Below, in pieces: positions 1 through 12,500 of a stretch of 64,000 nt of DNA (the stretch's first letter is position 1; each line of letters starts with the position of its first letter). The position numbers and the translations under genes are program-made. Source of the stretch: Ceratothoa steindachneri (Eukaryota; Arthropoda; Malacostraca; Isopoda; Cymothoidae). The stretch spans positions 77,113,813-77,177,812 of the forward strand of contig OZ018320.1 in NCBI GenBank assembly GCA_963969495.1, in the 5' to 3' direction. Under the pieces are notes generated by a model, which saw nothing but the letters and a program-made list of their open reading frames with translations, did no database searches and was not told the DNA's origin.

Positions 1-421
1 CCCCACTGCATTCATGCCCTTCTGAGATCCACCCCTCTTAATCCTCCCTTCCTTGTTAGGACACATTATGACTTGTCAGGCTACAGTGTAGACATTGGCT
101 TCCCAAACTACCAGATAACTGTATGTGACCATCTTAGAGGCCTGTCCAGAATGCAACCCCACATCCACAATCATGGCAGACTGCATTCACTATATTACAA
201 ACTCAGGCTCTGGAATGTTGTCAGTGGAACCTTCTTGGGAAGAGTCCTACACAGAAGTGGAAATATTTGTATAGCTTTATATTTTTTAAAGTTTACTCAT
301 GAGCAATATACACTTTACCTGTGTTTCTCTCCCTTTCTCACCATAAGATTTTGTACCTAACATTAACTTTCAGCTTTCCTTTTAAAATGATTTTTATATG
401 TTAATTTTTTATAATTTTTAG
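1..421. other. UFL1 intron or upstream sequence, unassigned
   Basis: No feature supported here except the splice acceptor AG at 420-421. A 95-codon open frame at 73-360 resembles nothing I know and does not encode the expected UFL1 amino terminus, so the first coding exon should lie upstream of the window. Confidence 0.5.
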
Positions 422-567
422 ACTCTCTGAAAGAAACTGTGTGGAAATTGTCAGCAAACTTCTTGAAGAGAATCTTCTTGAAGTCTATTTCACTTCCAAT
501 GGAAAAGAATATATTACTCCACAGAAGTTAGCTACAGAAATAAAAGATGAATTATTTTTCCATAGAG
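422..567 (+). CDS. UFL1 exon A (first visible)
   Basis: The acceptor AG is at 420-421 and the donor GT at 568-569. The exon opens with the last base of a split codon, then reads [19 protein letters not shown] and [20 protein letters not shown], matching the amino-terminal region of UFL1. It ends in phase 1; the split glycine codon is completed by exon B 13 kb downstream. Confidence 0.93.
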
Positions 568-3500
568 GTTTGTATCATTGTGTTTGGATAAAAATATGCT
601 ATCATCAAGGTTGTATTATCTAAGCAAGGTTTATAAATTATACTTAAGAAGCCTATCTCTTAACTATTCACTCATCCATGCCTTCCTATACTCATCCAAT
701 ACTGGTAGCAAACTTTTTATATCTTTGAAGAATTTGAAATTCTCAAAACTTAAAATATTTCTTTGAAAAATTCTTTTTAGCTATAACTACCATATTTTTC
801 ATTCTTATTATAAGGTGCTTTTTCACTGCTATACTTTAAGCTATGAGTATCTCTATGCAGTCATTGGCAAAAGTTTTGAGACAACTTTTTAATTTTTTTC
901 ATTCATTTTAAAAATTTACATGATAGGAATAATTATTCCAATATTGGAACTATTTCAGGTTTATTAAAAAATCAGCATTTCAAAAATAATATGAAAATAC
1001 AGCGCATTCCTTTCTTGCTTCCTTGCTTCCAAAATAGTGCTCTGGTCCTGTTCCAGTAGGAGGTGGTACTATTTGATTAAAAGGGTAAAATGATAACATA
1101 TATGGGTTAAATGAATGCTGCTGCGTACTGCGTAATTATAATATATTTTTGTAATGTTTGTTTAGATCTTTTTCTTTTGAAAGAAAAGTGTGAAGCCATT
1201 GTTTCTCTGCACCAAAGTGGCCTAAAATGCAAGGAGGTAGTTGTCTTAGAGTATTGATCATCGAACACCATCTATAGGCAGGGTGGGCAAATAAAAAACC
1301 CAGGTTTTGGTGGGGGGTTTTTCAAAATTATTATATTTTTCAAGAAATCAATGCTACTTATCATTATTTTATTCAAAATTCATATTTATGTTTATAATTT
1401 TAACATGTGTATCAAATAAAAGGTTATTTCTCTGATACTGACTCATAATCCATCTCTCCTTCTACATCCCGTGCTGACGAGATCCAGCGCTCCGTCCGGC
1501 CCCAGCTTAGCCTCTCTTCCTTCCTTCAGATAGCCTGTATTTCTCCCCTACTTCATCGCTTTTCTTACAACCTCTCCCACAACTTTCTCTGGTCAGCCTC
1601 TAATTTCACATCCCTTTTCCTTTCCTCTTCACACTCTATCAGTTTTATGCCGAGTCTAAGCTGGAGCCGCCATGCTGATGGACTACCAGGCCACCGAGTG
1701 GGAGGGGAGGTCCTGAATGGCGGTGCCTGGCTCTGCCAGGCCTGTAAGCACCTCTTGCAGTGTGGGCAACTGCGAGGGGTGATGAGCGGTTGCATCCTGT
1801 AATAAAAAGAGGGTCACCATGCCCAATGATGAATCCCCCCCAAAATCCCCTTTAATTCACCCTGAACAAACGAGGGAGCCGCCCTCGGGCAGCTCCAGCG
1901 AAAAAATGGAGGTCCCCCTTTCCCCTGTGCTTGCGCAGGGGACCCTCCATATTTCTCTAACTGGAGAGGAGGCTTACTCCTCTCCTTCGCCTATGGGTGC
2001 AGGGGACTCCGCCTCACCCCCTTCTCTGGAGGTGCTTTCGGCACCTCTTTTCTTTCCAAGGGGACTACCAAGAAAGCCAGCAGGCAGCCCATAGCCAACC
2101 TTTCCCCATCGAAGCGGCTCGGTAAGGCAAACCCCCTTAGGGGGGAGAGGGAAGCCAGGCCCCTTCGGTCGCTTCCCTCAAAAGACCTGCTGGCAAGAAT
2201 ATTAAACCTTGCCGGGGTCAAGGCCTGTGCCTCCCCACACAAGACTGGTGACACTGCCAAGGGGACCTGTGATGTCCTTGGAGGGGATGGCCAACTGGAG
2301 GCCCCTCCTGTGATAGACATGGTCCTTGAGGAAACCCAGCCTCAGACGGTAGGGCCTTCCATGGGGGGAATCTGGGCTCGGAGCCAAACACCGAACCCGA
2401 ATCCGCCCCTATGCAAGGTCCTCCTCAAATGGCTAGGCTTTCTGAGGCAGTACAAGGAGGGGAGGGATCTCCTCCGACCTATGCCCCTATGACTACCAGG
2501 ACCTTCTCCATTTCAGAGAAGGACCTGGCTGAGGCCGGTCCATCTGACCTAGGGGCTTCTGCCGGCGGAGGTGAGAAGCGGGTTCATTCCCCGCCCTCCT
2601 CTCCAAAAAAGAAAAGGACTAAAAAGACTCGGGGCTCCTCTCCATCCGCGGGGGCTGTGGTGACGGATGGGTCTGCTGCCACTAAGACCAAAAGTGTACA
2701 GGGCGGAGCCTCGATGACATTCGGGCCCCTCATTCAGAGGTTACCTGGCGTTGTTGAGCCCGCTGGCTTCAAGCGCTTCCTCGTTATTCGCTCCACTGAT
2801 GGCACCATGTTGTCCAAGGGCAACATGATCCATCAGAGGAGAGGATTAGCTAGTGCAATTGGTAGAGAGCCGAAGGTGACCCGTTTCTCGGACGGGAGCC
2901 TTCTGGCGAATGCGGCGACCAAGATAAGTGCTCTTCGGACACTTCATGGCACCCTGGTGAGTGTGACGCCGCACTCTACCATGAACTTTGTGAAAGGAGT
3001 AGCTTATGCGAGGGAACTCGATGACTACTCCATTGAGGACATCACCCTAGAGCTGGCCGACCATGGGGCGGGCAAGGTCGAACGTGTGATGAGAAAACAG
3101 GGAGGGGCTTCGAGACCCACCCCTACACTCTTCGTCACGTTCGACTGTGACAAGCTCCCTGAGTTGGTGCGTGCCGATTGGTACCGCTACCGCGTGAAGG
3201 CATTCGTGAAGGCTATTACTGTCACCGCTTCGGCCATACGAATCGTTCTTGTAGACGTGCAAAGTCAGGGTCACCCGAAGTCTGTGTAGATTGCTCCAAG
3301 GTTGCACACGATAAGTCTAAATCGTGTGTGGCCAAGTGTGTCAATTGCGGAGAGCCGCACCCCGCTTCTTCGAAGCAATGTGGTGCATATCTCCTCGAGA
3401 AAGAAATTCTGGCTGTTCAGGCCCAGGATCGAATCTCATTCCGCGAGGCTAAGGACTTGGTCCTGGCGCGCCCGGTTCTGCCTGGGACGTCATATGCCTC

Positions 3501-6500
3501 AATAGTTAGAAAGGCACCCTCTGCTCCTGGCCCATCCAGGCCAACGAGCACAGTTGTTTCCGCGCCCATTTGGAGCCCTTCTGCAGGGTCTACTCAACCC
3601 GGGCGCTCCTCTGGTAGAGCTGGCGTCAAAAGGGTTTCATACCCAGCCCCAGCTAAAACCAGGGCTTTCCCCTCTTTCCCAAGCGTGGCCGTTTTCTGTA
3701 AGGCGAAACTGCCACGCGCCTCCATCGAGTCGTTAGACTCACAGGAGGCAACACCCCTGAAGTTGGTCGCTAGGCTCCTTCGCCCACGTCTTGTGGTAGG
3801 CTGAGTGGCTCGGAGACGGTGGATCCTCGAAAAGAGGGCATCCCCCCCGCTTCCGAAGCCGAAAGGCCCGCCTAAGGTTCGAGGCGGAGGGAGGAAAAGA
3901 ATCGCATGGCGAGCCCAACCTGCCCCAATAAGTCCTCGAAGGCGACAGCGCCTTCACGCTTTCTCCAGCCAACAGCGCCCGGGGTTCTGCCTTCGGAAAG
4001 CGTACGGCCATTCCCGTGAGGGTCTTCTGTTCGAGGAGGGCCCCCGCGTCTCCTCCGAGCTAGGCCTGGAGGGCATATTCCTTCAATGTAATTGCCGTGG
4101 ACTCCGTGCCAACTAGGAGAAGCTGGGGAGGCTCGTCTCGTCCCGTTCCCCGTTAGCTATTTTTACGCAGGAGACCATGCTAGGCGCGTGCCCTCTGCCC
4201 GCCCTCCCGGGGTATAAGGGTTTTGCGACCCCACCACAACGAGATGGGGGCCGGGCCGGGGGTTGCGCGGTTTACACCCTGCATGATGTCTCCGTTCTTC
4301 TTCTCACTTTAGATACCTCCTTTCAGGCAGTGGCTGTGCAGCTTCACCTGGATAGGAGTTATACTGTTATTTCTGCGTACATTCCACCGTCAGCTGACTT
4401 CGACGCGGGTAAAGTCCCCCGCGTCGTGGCACGGTTGCCGAGGCCCTTTCTCTTGCTTGGAGATGTGAACAGCAGACATCCTTTCTGGGGAGACTACTCA
4501 ATACATCCCAGGGGACAATTCCTTACTGATCTGATTGAAGAGCTTGAGATGGGTTACTCAATAAATCCCAGGGGACAAGTCCTTGCCGATCTGATTGAAG
4601 AGCTTGAGATGGGTATCCTAAATGTAGACGAGTTTACGCATCAGTGCCCGAGAACCGCTTCATTTTCTTTCCTTGATATATATCTGTGCTCTCCGGATGC
4701 ACAGCCTGATTTTGATTGGGGGTTGGTCGATGACCGCCATGGTAGTGATCACTTTCCCATTCAAATATCATTTTCAGGGCAGCTGCGGCCTGCATTAGAG
4801 GAAATGACTGAATTATCTATTTCAGTCAAGGAGTTTAGGTTGGTAGATGCGGCCGTTGAGTTCTCCGGCAACTTCATCGCTGCGGGCCTGACTACTATTA
4901 CCAGAACGTCTGGCCGTTTTGCACGCCGACCACCCTCGTGGTGGTCGGCCGAGTGTGAGACGTCCCTCAAACAGAAGCGTTATGCCTACATGCTCTATTA
5001 TCGCCGTCCGAGCGATTTCACTGCTAGTGAATTTCGTCTGGTTAGGGCTAGGTTCCATTATATTTCGAAGCACGCCGGCCGCTCTTCTTGGCGGGCATGC
5101 GTGTCTTCACTTAACGGGAAGACTCCTCTATCAGAGGTGGGGAAGCAAGTCAAAAGGATTCGGGGCAAATTCTTGCAGGTTCCCCCCCCTTCATTCTCCA
5201 GGAGAATGGGACTGCAATCTCGGACCGCGCGTCCGTGGCGGAATCCTTGGCGACCGCTTTCTCCGCATTCTCTAGCCGGGATGCTGCTCCGCCAGCATTC
5301 AATGACGTCATGATGTCGCGGAAGGCCGCCGACTGGACTTTACCTCCAGAGGCGGAGAACCCTTCAACGACAGGTTTACTCTGAATGAGTAAACCTGCGC
5401 GGACACCGCTCATGGTCCGGACGATGTCACGTACGCCATGCTTCGAGACCTGGGTGAGCGAGGCATGGCGTTTCTCTTAGATTTGTTCAACAGGATCTGG
5501 GTGGAGGGTCTCCTCCCAGATTCCTGGTGTATCGCTACTGTGCTCGCCTTTCGCAAACCGGCGAGAGATCACTCTACTCCGGCTGATTTCCTTTCCTCCC
5601 AATCTCTCTAACCTCTTGCGTTTGCAAGTTGATGGAGAAATTGGTAAATGTTAGATTATCCTTTTTCCTGGACAGCGGAGGCAATCTGTTTTCTGCACAG
5701 TGCGGCTTCCGCAAGTTCCACTCCACGTCGGATGCTCTGCTCCGACTGGAAAATGCCGTCTGGGAGGCCTTCCTTCGTAGACAGCACTACGCAACGTTGT
5801 TTTTCGATCTGGAGAAGGCCTATGATACCGCATGGCGATACGGTATCATGGAGACTCTCCACAGGATGGGGGTGAAGGAACGCCTACCAATGTTTATATC
5901 TGAATTTTTGCGAGATCGTCGATTCCGCGTACGGGTGGGGGGAGCACTCTCCTGCCCAATGGAGCAGGAAGAGGGTGTCCCGCAGGGAAGTGTCCTCAGT
6001 GTCACACTCTTTGCCCTGAGCATCAACGGCATCACCTCCGTGCTGCCGGAAGATGTTCTCGCAACGCTCTACGTGGACGACCTTTCGATATCTTTTGGCG
6101 CGGCCCAGATTACAACTCTGGAGCGTCTCCTCCAACAGGCATTGATCTGCGTCTCTCGCTATGACGAAGCGCACAGTTTTCGATTTTCCTTGGCCAAGAC
6201 TAAGGTGGTGCACTTATGCCGTCATCCACGGCTCCACCCAGACCCAGACTTTTTTCTTAATGTTGAATCCTACCGTTTCCTTGGTCTTGTATTTGACCGA
6301 CGCCTCACGTGGGAGGCTCATATTCGCAGCTTTAGGGTCTCTTGTACCCGCGCCATGGATATTCTCCGTTCCGTGACGTTCAGCGCTTGGGGCGCTGATA
6401 GGGTTACTGCCTTACTGTTTTATCGATCCTTTGTTCGTTCGAAGCTCGACTAGAAGCCGAGCGTGTATTGCGGAAGGTGGACTGGATCCACCAGTGTATA

Positions 6501-9500
6501 CAGATGGCTCAAAGTCCCAAGAGGGGGTCGGCTTCCACACCCTATCCCCTCTGTTTGAAGTCAGCGGGACTCTGCCATACGCTACGTCTGTCTTCATGGC
6601 CGACCTGGTGGCAATACACCACTCGGTACGGGACGTGCCCGGTTCGGAGACCGGATTGTGATCTATAGCGACTCACAAAGCGCCCTGAGAGCTCTCGGGG
6701 CATTGGAATCTCCACATCCCTTGGTTCGCGATATCTGTGACGCCACTGTTTTGGCGAGCCGGGCGGATGTCGAGATTATCTTCTGATGGGTTCCTGGACA
6801 TGTAGGAATTGCGGGGAATGTGGGCGCCAAAGAGTATGTGAGGATTCTGCGACCGGACCAGCGTTTCGCTCTTCCTCACACCTACTACATGGCAGGAATA
6901 CGAGCAGCTCTTCGGGCTGCTTTGTAAAGAAGATGGGAGACGGTCGAAGGGAACTTAAAGTTGCGTGCAATTGCGCCGCGACCGTTCACATGGACCTACC
7001 CCCCCAATGCCGCGTAAGCTTCAGGTTGCTTTCTGTCGTATCCGAATTGGGCACACTGGCGGGACGCACCGCCATTTGATGGAGCGCTCGCCAGCGCCCT
7101 ACTGTGAAGACTGCATTGTCCCCCAGACTGTTCGGCACATTCTTGTTGGATGTCCCAGTCTGGGCGATCCTCGCACACGTTACCTGTCCTGGTACCGGGA
7201 GGGGCGGGGGTCGCTACCGCCTGTCCCTCGTACTCTGGACGGATTCGTGCACACCGACCTGTGGACTTTGAAGACTTTTTTTGAGGAGTCCGGCCTTCTC
7301 CCCGTTATTAATATTCGACTATGGATCGCGTTCTTCTTCGGCGGGGGAGTGTGGGCCTTTCCCCATCGACGGAGCTCACTCTATATTTTTTCAATTTGTT
7401 TGTTTTTCTTTTGTTTTTATAATTTGGCTTTTAATATATCCTAGATTTAGGCTAGCTCGAGTACGGCGACTTATGCCCTAGAAGGCAGTCGCCAGATGAG
7501 ATATATATATATATATATATACCTACATATAAAAATTGGCCTTCCCCAGTGCCACTTGCAACTTTGCAACTTTTTTTACCCGGTGCGACTCAACTTTAGC
7601 GCAGTAACAGAAACATGCTTTTATAAGGCATAAAAACATATATAAAACTGCTATGGCAATTTCTTTAAAAAAAGTCATCTTTGTTCCTGTTCAAAGTCGC
7701 CGAAAATTGTGGTGCGACTTTGCTTAATCCAACTTTTTCCTCATGTTTGCATCTTCAAAATTCATAGTGCGACAAAGTCGCAATGCCAAGCTCTGGTTGT
7801 ATATTCCTACAATTACATTACTAGTAACCTATAAGGCCTTAAGCAGTGTTAATTTATGTTCATTATTTGGTTGTCCCCTGTTACTTTTGCTGTTGCTAAT
7901 TGTTTTATATTTAATTCCCCCCCCCCCCCTCCCTATATTTTTATTTCCCTTAACTTCAGCCACTTTTTTATAAAGCTCTTTGGCAAATTCTTTTTGAATG
8001 TCCCAGTCTGGGTGATCATCGCATACTTTACCTGTCGCCGTATTGGGATGGGTTTGTGTACGTAGACTTGCTAACTATCTGACATTTTGGAGGAGGCTGG
8101 CCTCCTCCATTTTATTTGACTCTCTATGGTGTAGGTCGCATGTTCCTGCACCAAGGGGAGGCAGGCCTCCCTCTGATGATGGAGCATGTTTCCTTCTCTT
8201 TGCTTATTTAGGGGTTGTTGTTTTGTTTTGGGGGCTTTTTTCTTTGCTTTTCTTTTGTTTTTGAATCTTTATTTTGTCCGTAGGATTTTTTTTTTTTAAT
8301 CTAGCCTAGTATTAGGCTGTAGCCTGATTATGACAACTTTTGCCTAAGTAGACAGTCGCCAGATGGGCTCCTTTAAAAAAAACATATCAGAAGCTCTCAC
8401 AAGCTTAGTGGATATGACATTGGTCTTCTAACATTGAGGTAGCCGGTTCATTCCCAGTGATGATTTACACAAATGTCTACGCACAAAGAGGTATAGCCAC
8501 CAATTGGTGGTTGCACCTTGCTTACCCCCACAGGGGTATGTATACCTTATTCATATCATTACACACAGCTAATCACATCACTGCAGTCTTTTCTCTCCCA
8601 TCTTCATAGCACAACACACTTCTCCGTTGCAAGGAATCCTGCTGATGGATAATTGTATCTACTAGCCCTAATGCCAAAATCCCCCGCAACCCACAGATAT
8701 TGAAGGTTCCCACCTGATTGCTGATTGCTTTAAAAACACACTTCCCTGCATCTTAACCCCAAATGAGACTGTCTCCTGGTGCCCTTGGACTCACCAATTA
8801 TCACTGATCCTTATGCTGGTTTCATTATTTAGTTAGGGGGCTCTATCCTGACTAAAAGATGGATGGTTGTACTTGCCTACCTTTTTTTTTTAATTTATCT
8901 GGATTATTATAAACTGCAGTGTATGTAGTGATGGTATGCAGTTATTATTGAAAAGAGCTACCACTTGCACACTGCATTGGGCAGGCTCGGGGACACTCAG
9001 CATGGATGAAGAGCATCCTCCAGGCGTGGCCAATGCAGTGTCCAAGTGGCGACTCTTTGCTACGATAACTGCATATCTGGACTATATTAAATTATAAGAC
9101 TTTGCTATAATAACCGCATATCTGGACTATATTAAATTATGACTCTTCTCTAAATAACCCATATCTGGACTACAGTGGTACCTCATGATTCAAACTTAAT
9201 TGGTTCATTTGGGCTGTTCAAATTAGGAAGCAATTTATCCCATTGAAATTAATGTAGAAAAAATTAATCCATTACAGGCCCCAAAATCCTCATATTATTT
9301 TTACATTTTTATGGCTTTATGTTGTGCCCTGTGGCCAGATCACTCAAATATTGTCAACCAGATATATACATTGTCAACCAAATATTGTCAACATATAAAT
9401 GCATTTTAACTTAGGTGGATAATAGTAGTTGCTGGCACAGGTGGAGGGTGGCAAAGGGGAGAAGGATGACTACTGCTTGGATGGCGAGTCCCCCTTCATA

Positions 9501-12500
9501 AGAGGAGATGGCAACTCAATTTCTGGTGTTTTCTCTCTCCTGTGTTCTTGTTCTCTCTGATGTCTCCTCTCGTCTTGGTCTCTTGCAAGGTTTCTCACTG
9601 GTTTCTTTTTGCGCAAGAGACCACCTATCCAATGTGATTTGTCACAGTTTGGTCAGGATGATGCTTTTCAATAAACATCTGCAGTGTACCCCACATGCCA
9701 CACATTTCTTGGACCTCAGTACTTGAAACCTCTTCCCTTTCTTCCTCGTCCTCTGATGAACTCTCCATTGCCTGCTCTATATCCTTTACAGGTTTATTCT
9801 TCAGCTGAACAAGGTCTTCTGTGGTTAGTTCTTCTTTGTGGTCCTCAACAAACTCCTCCGCCTCATCAGCATCAACCTCCAATCCCAAACTTTTGCCAAG
9901 GGTCACTACCTCATCCACTACTGTCTCTGCTGGTGCCTCCCCAAAGCCAGCAAAATCTTTTTCAGACACACAACTTGGTCAAAGTTTCTTCCAAGCTGAC
10001 GGCAGTGTGCAGGAAGATATCTCATTCCATGCCTTGTCAATGAGGTTTATGCAGTGGAGGATATTGAAGTGGTCCTTCCAAAAGTCTCTCAAGGTTAAAT
10101 CAGTGTCATTAGTAACTTGGAAACACCTCGTAAAGAAAGCTTTGGTGTATTACTTCTTGAAGTTGGAAATCACTTGCTGGTCCATTGGCTGCAGTAGAGG
10201 AGTTGTGTTGGGTGGCCAAAGTTTGCCTTTGAATAACTCATAATTAATGTCTAGGTCATCTTCCAAACCTGGGGGATGTGCAGCTGCATTATCTATGACA
10301 AGAAGACACCTAAGGGGCAAATTGTTCTCCTCAAGATATTTTTTCGCTGTTGGTGCAAACACTTCTGTCAACCATTCAACAAAAAGAATTCTAGTCACTC
10401 AAGCCTTGGTATTGGACCTTTATTGTCTCTTCATGCTTTAGAAATGTACAGATGGTAGACTTGGCCATTCCATACTTTAAGGACATCAGAAACATGAACT
10501 CCACTCTTGTGTTTTTGTATTTCCTTCTTCAGTTCCACACTATAACACATAAGCTTCCTACCACCGCTTGCACTGTCACATTTCACTTTCTTGGGAGCCA
10601 TAATGAGGGCTAATTTCAAGAAAATATGCAGAAAATATAAAGAACAACAAAGACCGGTGTTCACAGCAGGGGAGCGCAGGCATGATTGACTGAGTAGCTT
10701 CTTCTGCAGCCATTTGTTTGTGTTTGAATTGAGGGGCAAAATTTGTTCGCTAAATGTGTTTGAATTGGGAATTGTTCAACTCACGAGGTATCACTGTATA
10801 TTGAATAATAAGATTCTGCTATAATAACCGCATATCTGGACTATATCGAATTATCCGCATCAGTAATTTGCTGGAGATTTTCTATTTACCTTTAAGATCA
10901 ATATCAAAGTAGGATCTAAAAGTTCTTTGATTTGCTGATTAAATTAATGCTAAAAAGATACCTGGGAAAAAGGTTTTATTCAGAAAAATGTAAACATCTA
11001 TAAAGTAAACCAATTAATGAATATTAGTACACAAATGTATATGACTATTAGTAAATAAATAATGGTAGCCTTGAATGTAATATGACACCTGTCTGTACAC
11101 CTGTATCACCAATCACTTAAACCCTCTTCATTATTTTTTTTTATCATGTATTACCTCTACACATTAAATCCCTCCCCCCCCCCCACCTTTAACAATAATT
11201 AATTCTGATGCCAGTGAAAAAAAAAAGTAATAACACTATTTGTAATTGTCTAAATTTTGATTATATATGATAGTCTGAATTTTGATTGTATAATTTTTTT
11301 TCACTATCTGGGAGATAGTAAATGAGTATCCCTTTATTACTCAATCCTAAGGTTAAATGAATTAGGCCAAAATTATAGAATATTATTACACAGAAATACA
11401 TAAATAAAAGAATTTACTCAACCTGAAACCATAACTGCAATCTGTTTTAATTTCAGGCTAGCATTGAATTAGGTATTGGAAATTTTGATTGTCTGTTGAT
11501 AATGTCACTATCAGGCATAAATTCAGTTGATATGCCAGGGGTTGGACTGAAAGTGGAATAGTAGTGGTACCTGATGCAGGTACTACTACAAAAGAACCGA
11601 TCTATAAATACAATCACTGCTGCTCAATATCAAACAACTATATGCCGTCTGGAAATGTAGATACCAATCTAAACTCTTATTTTAATTGATGAAACAAAAT
11701 TAAACTTATAACAATGACAGTCTTCTGTGGCCTTATTGTTATTAGTGCAGCTTCTCTAATCCCCTCCCCCCTCCAAAAAAAAAGAGTTTTGGGGAGATAT
11801 CTTTTGACCTATGTGCAGTCATACTTGGGAAATAATGGACAACCTGTAAAAATGCCTAGTTATACTAAACACAAAGCAGCATTTGCTAAAAACAATTCAC
11901 TTTAGATTAAGTTTAGATATACCTACACATAAGAACCACTGAAGATGCATGGATAACACACAACCTTCATCCGTGTTAAGAAAGTGACCACACCTGACTG
12001 ACTATGAATAGCAAAAGCTTTCTTCATATTTAATGAGCAGCTAGCCTTTAATATCCAAATAATGTTGGAAACAATTCTCCCAATGGCTCAGTCATTGCTT
12101 CTTCTTTAACTTTTTCTACAAGGGTTCTTTCCTAATACCTTGCTTCCTTTACCACTGCTTCTAATAACCTAAACTTAATTCTAAACATGATTCTTTTTGT
12201 AAATGCTTTTTATGTATCTGAACTTAATTCTAAATACAATTGTTTTTAGTAAATGCTTCTTTGTGATTAGTCAAATTTCCATATGTTAATACCACTAATA
12301 AAATCTACTAATATACAGATGATGCATCTCAGGGAAGAACTCCATCCAATCAGTGTCATTCATGAGTTCTGAGGGTGGTACCAGCATGTAAGAAGAATAT
12401 TTGAGAATAGAAATACATATATGAAAGTGAGTGTCCTGCTGTATGATATTTAAAAGACCAAGTAAAAGATGGACTGATCAATTGTGTTTAAGAGAAAGGA

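Larger units (their letters stand above)
1502..7497 (+). mobile_element. Non-LTR retrotransposon, I/Jockey group with RNase H (copy A, nearly full length)
   Basis: The order of parts is 5' UTR, gag with CCHC knuckles, apurinic-type endonuclease, reverse transcriptase, RNase H and a structured 3' tail. This is the layout of the I group of non-LTR elements; the exact clade is not determined. The start near 1502 is set by alignment to copy H at 26432, since both share AGCTTAGCCTC and a pyrimidine-rich leader. Every open frame is broken by shifts. Compared with copy H about 430 bp are missing between RT and RNase H (near 6490). No poly(A) follows; an (AT)n run starts at the 3' end. No target duplication was recognised. 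It lies in UFL1 intron 1 in the sense orientation. Confidence 0.85.

Noticed and set aside
73..360. 95-codon open frame as the missing UFL1 first exon
   Set aside because: Its sequence does not resemble the UFL1 amino terminus and it has no suitable donor in frame.
7973..8397. AAGCTCT as target duplication of copy B
   Set aside because: Seven bases only, and the right copy overlaps the tRNA-like head of the next SINE.
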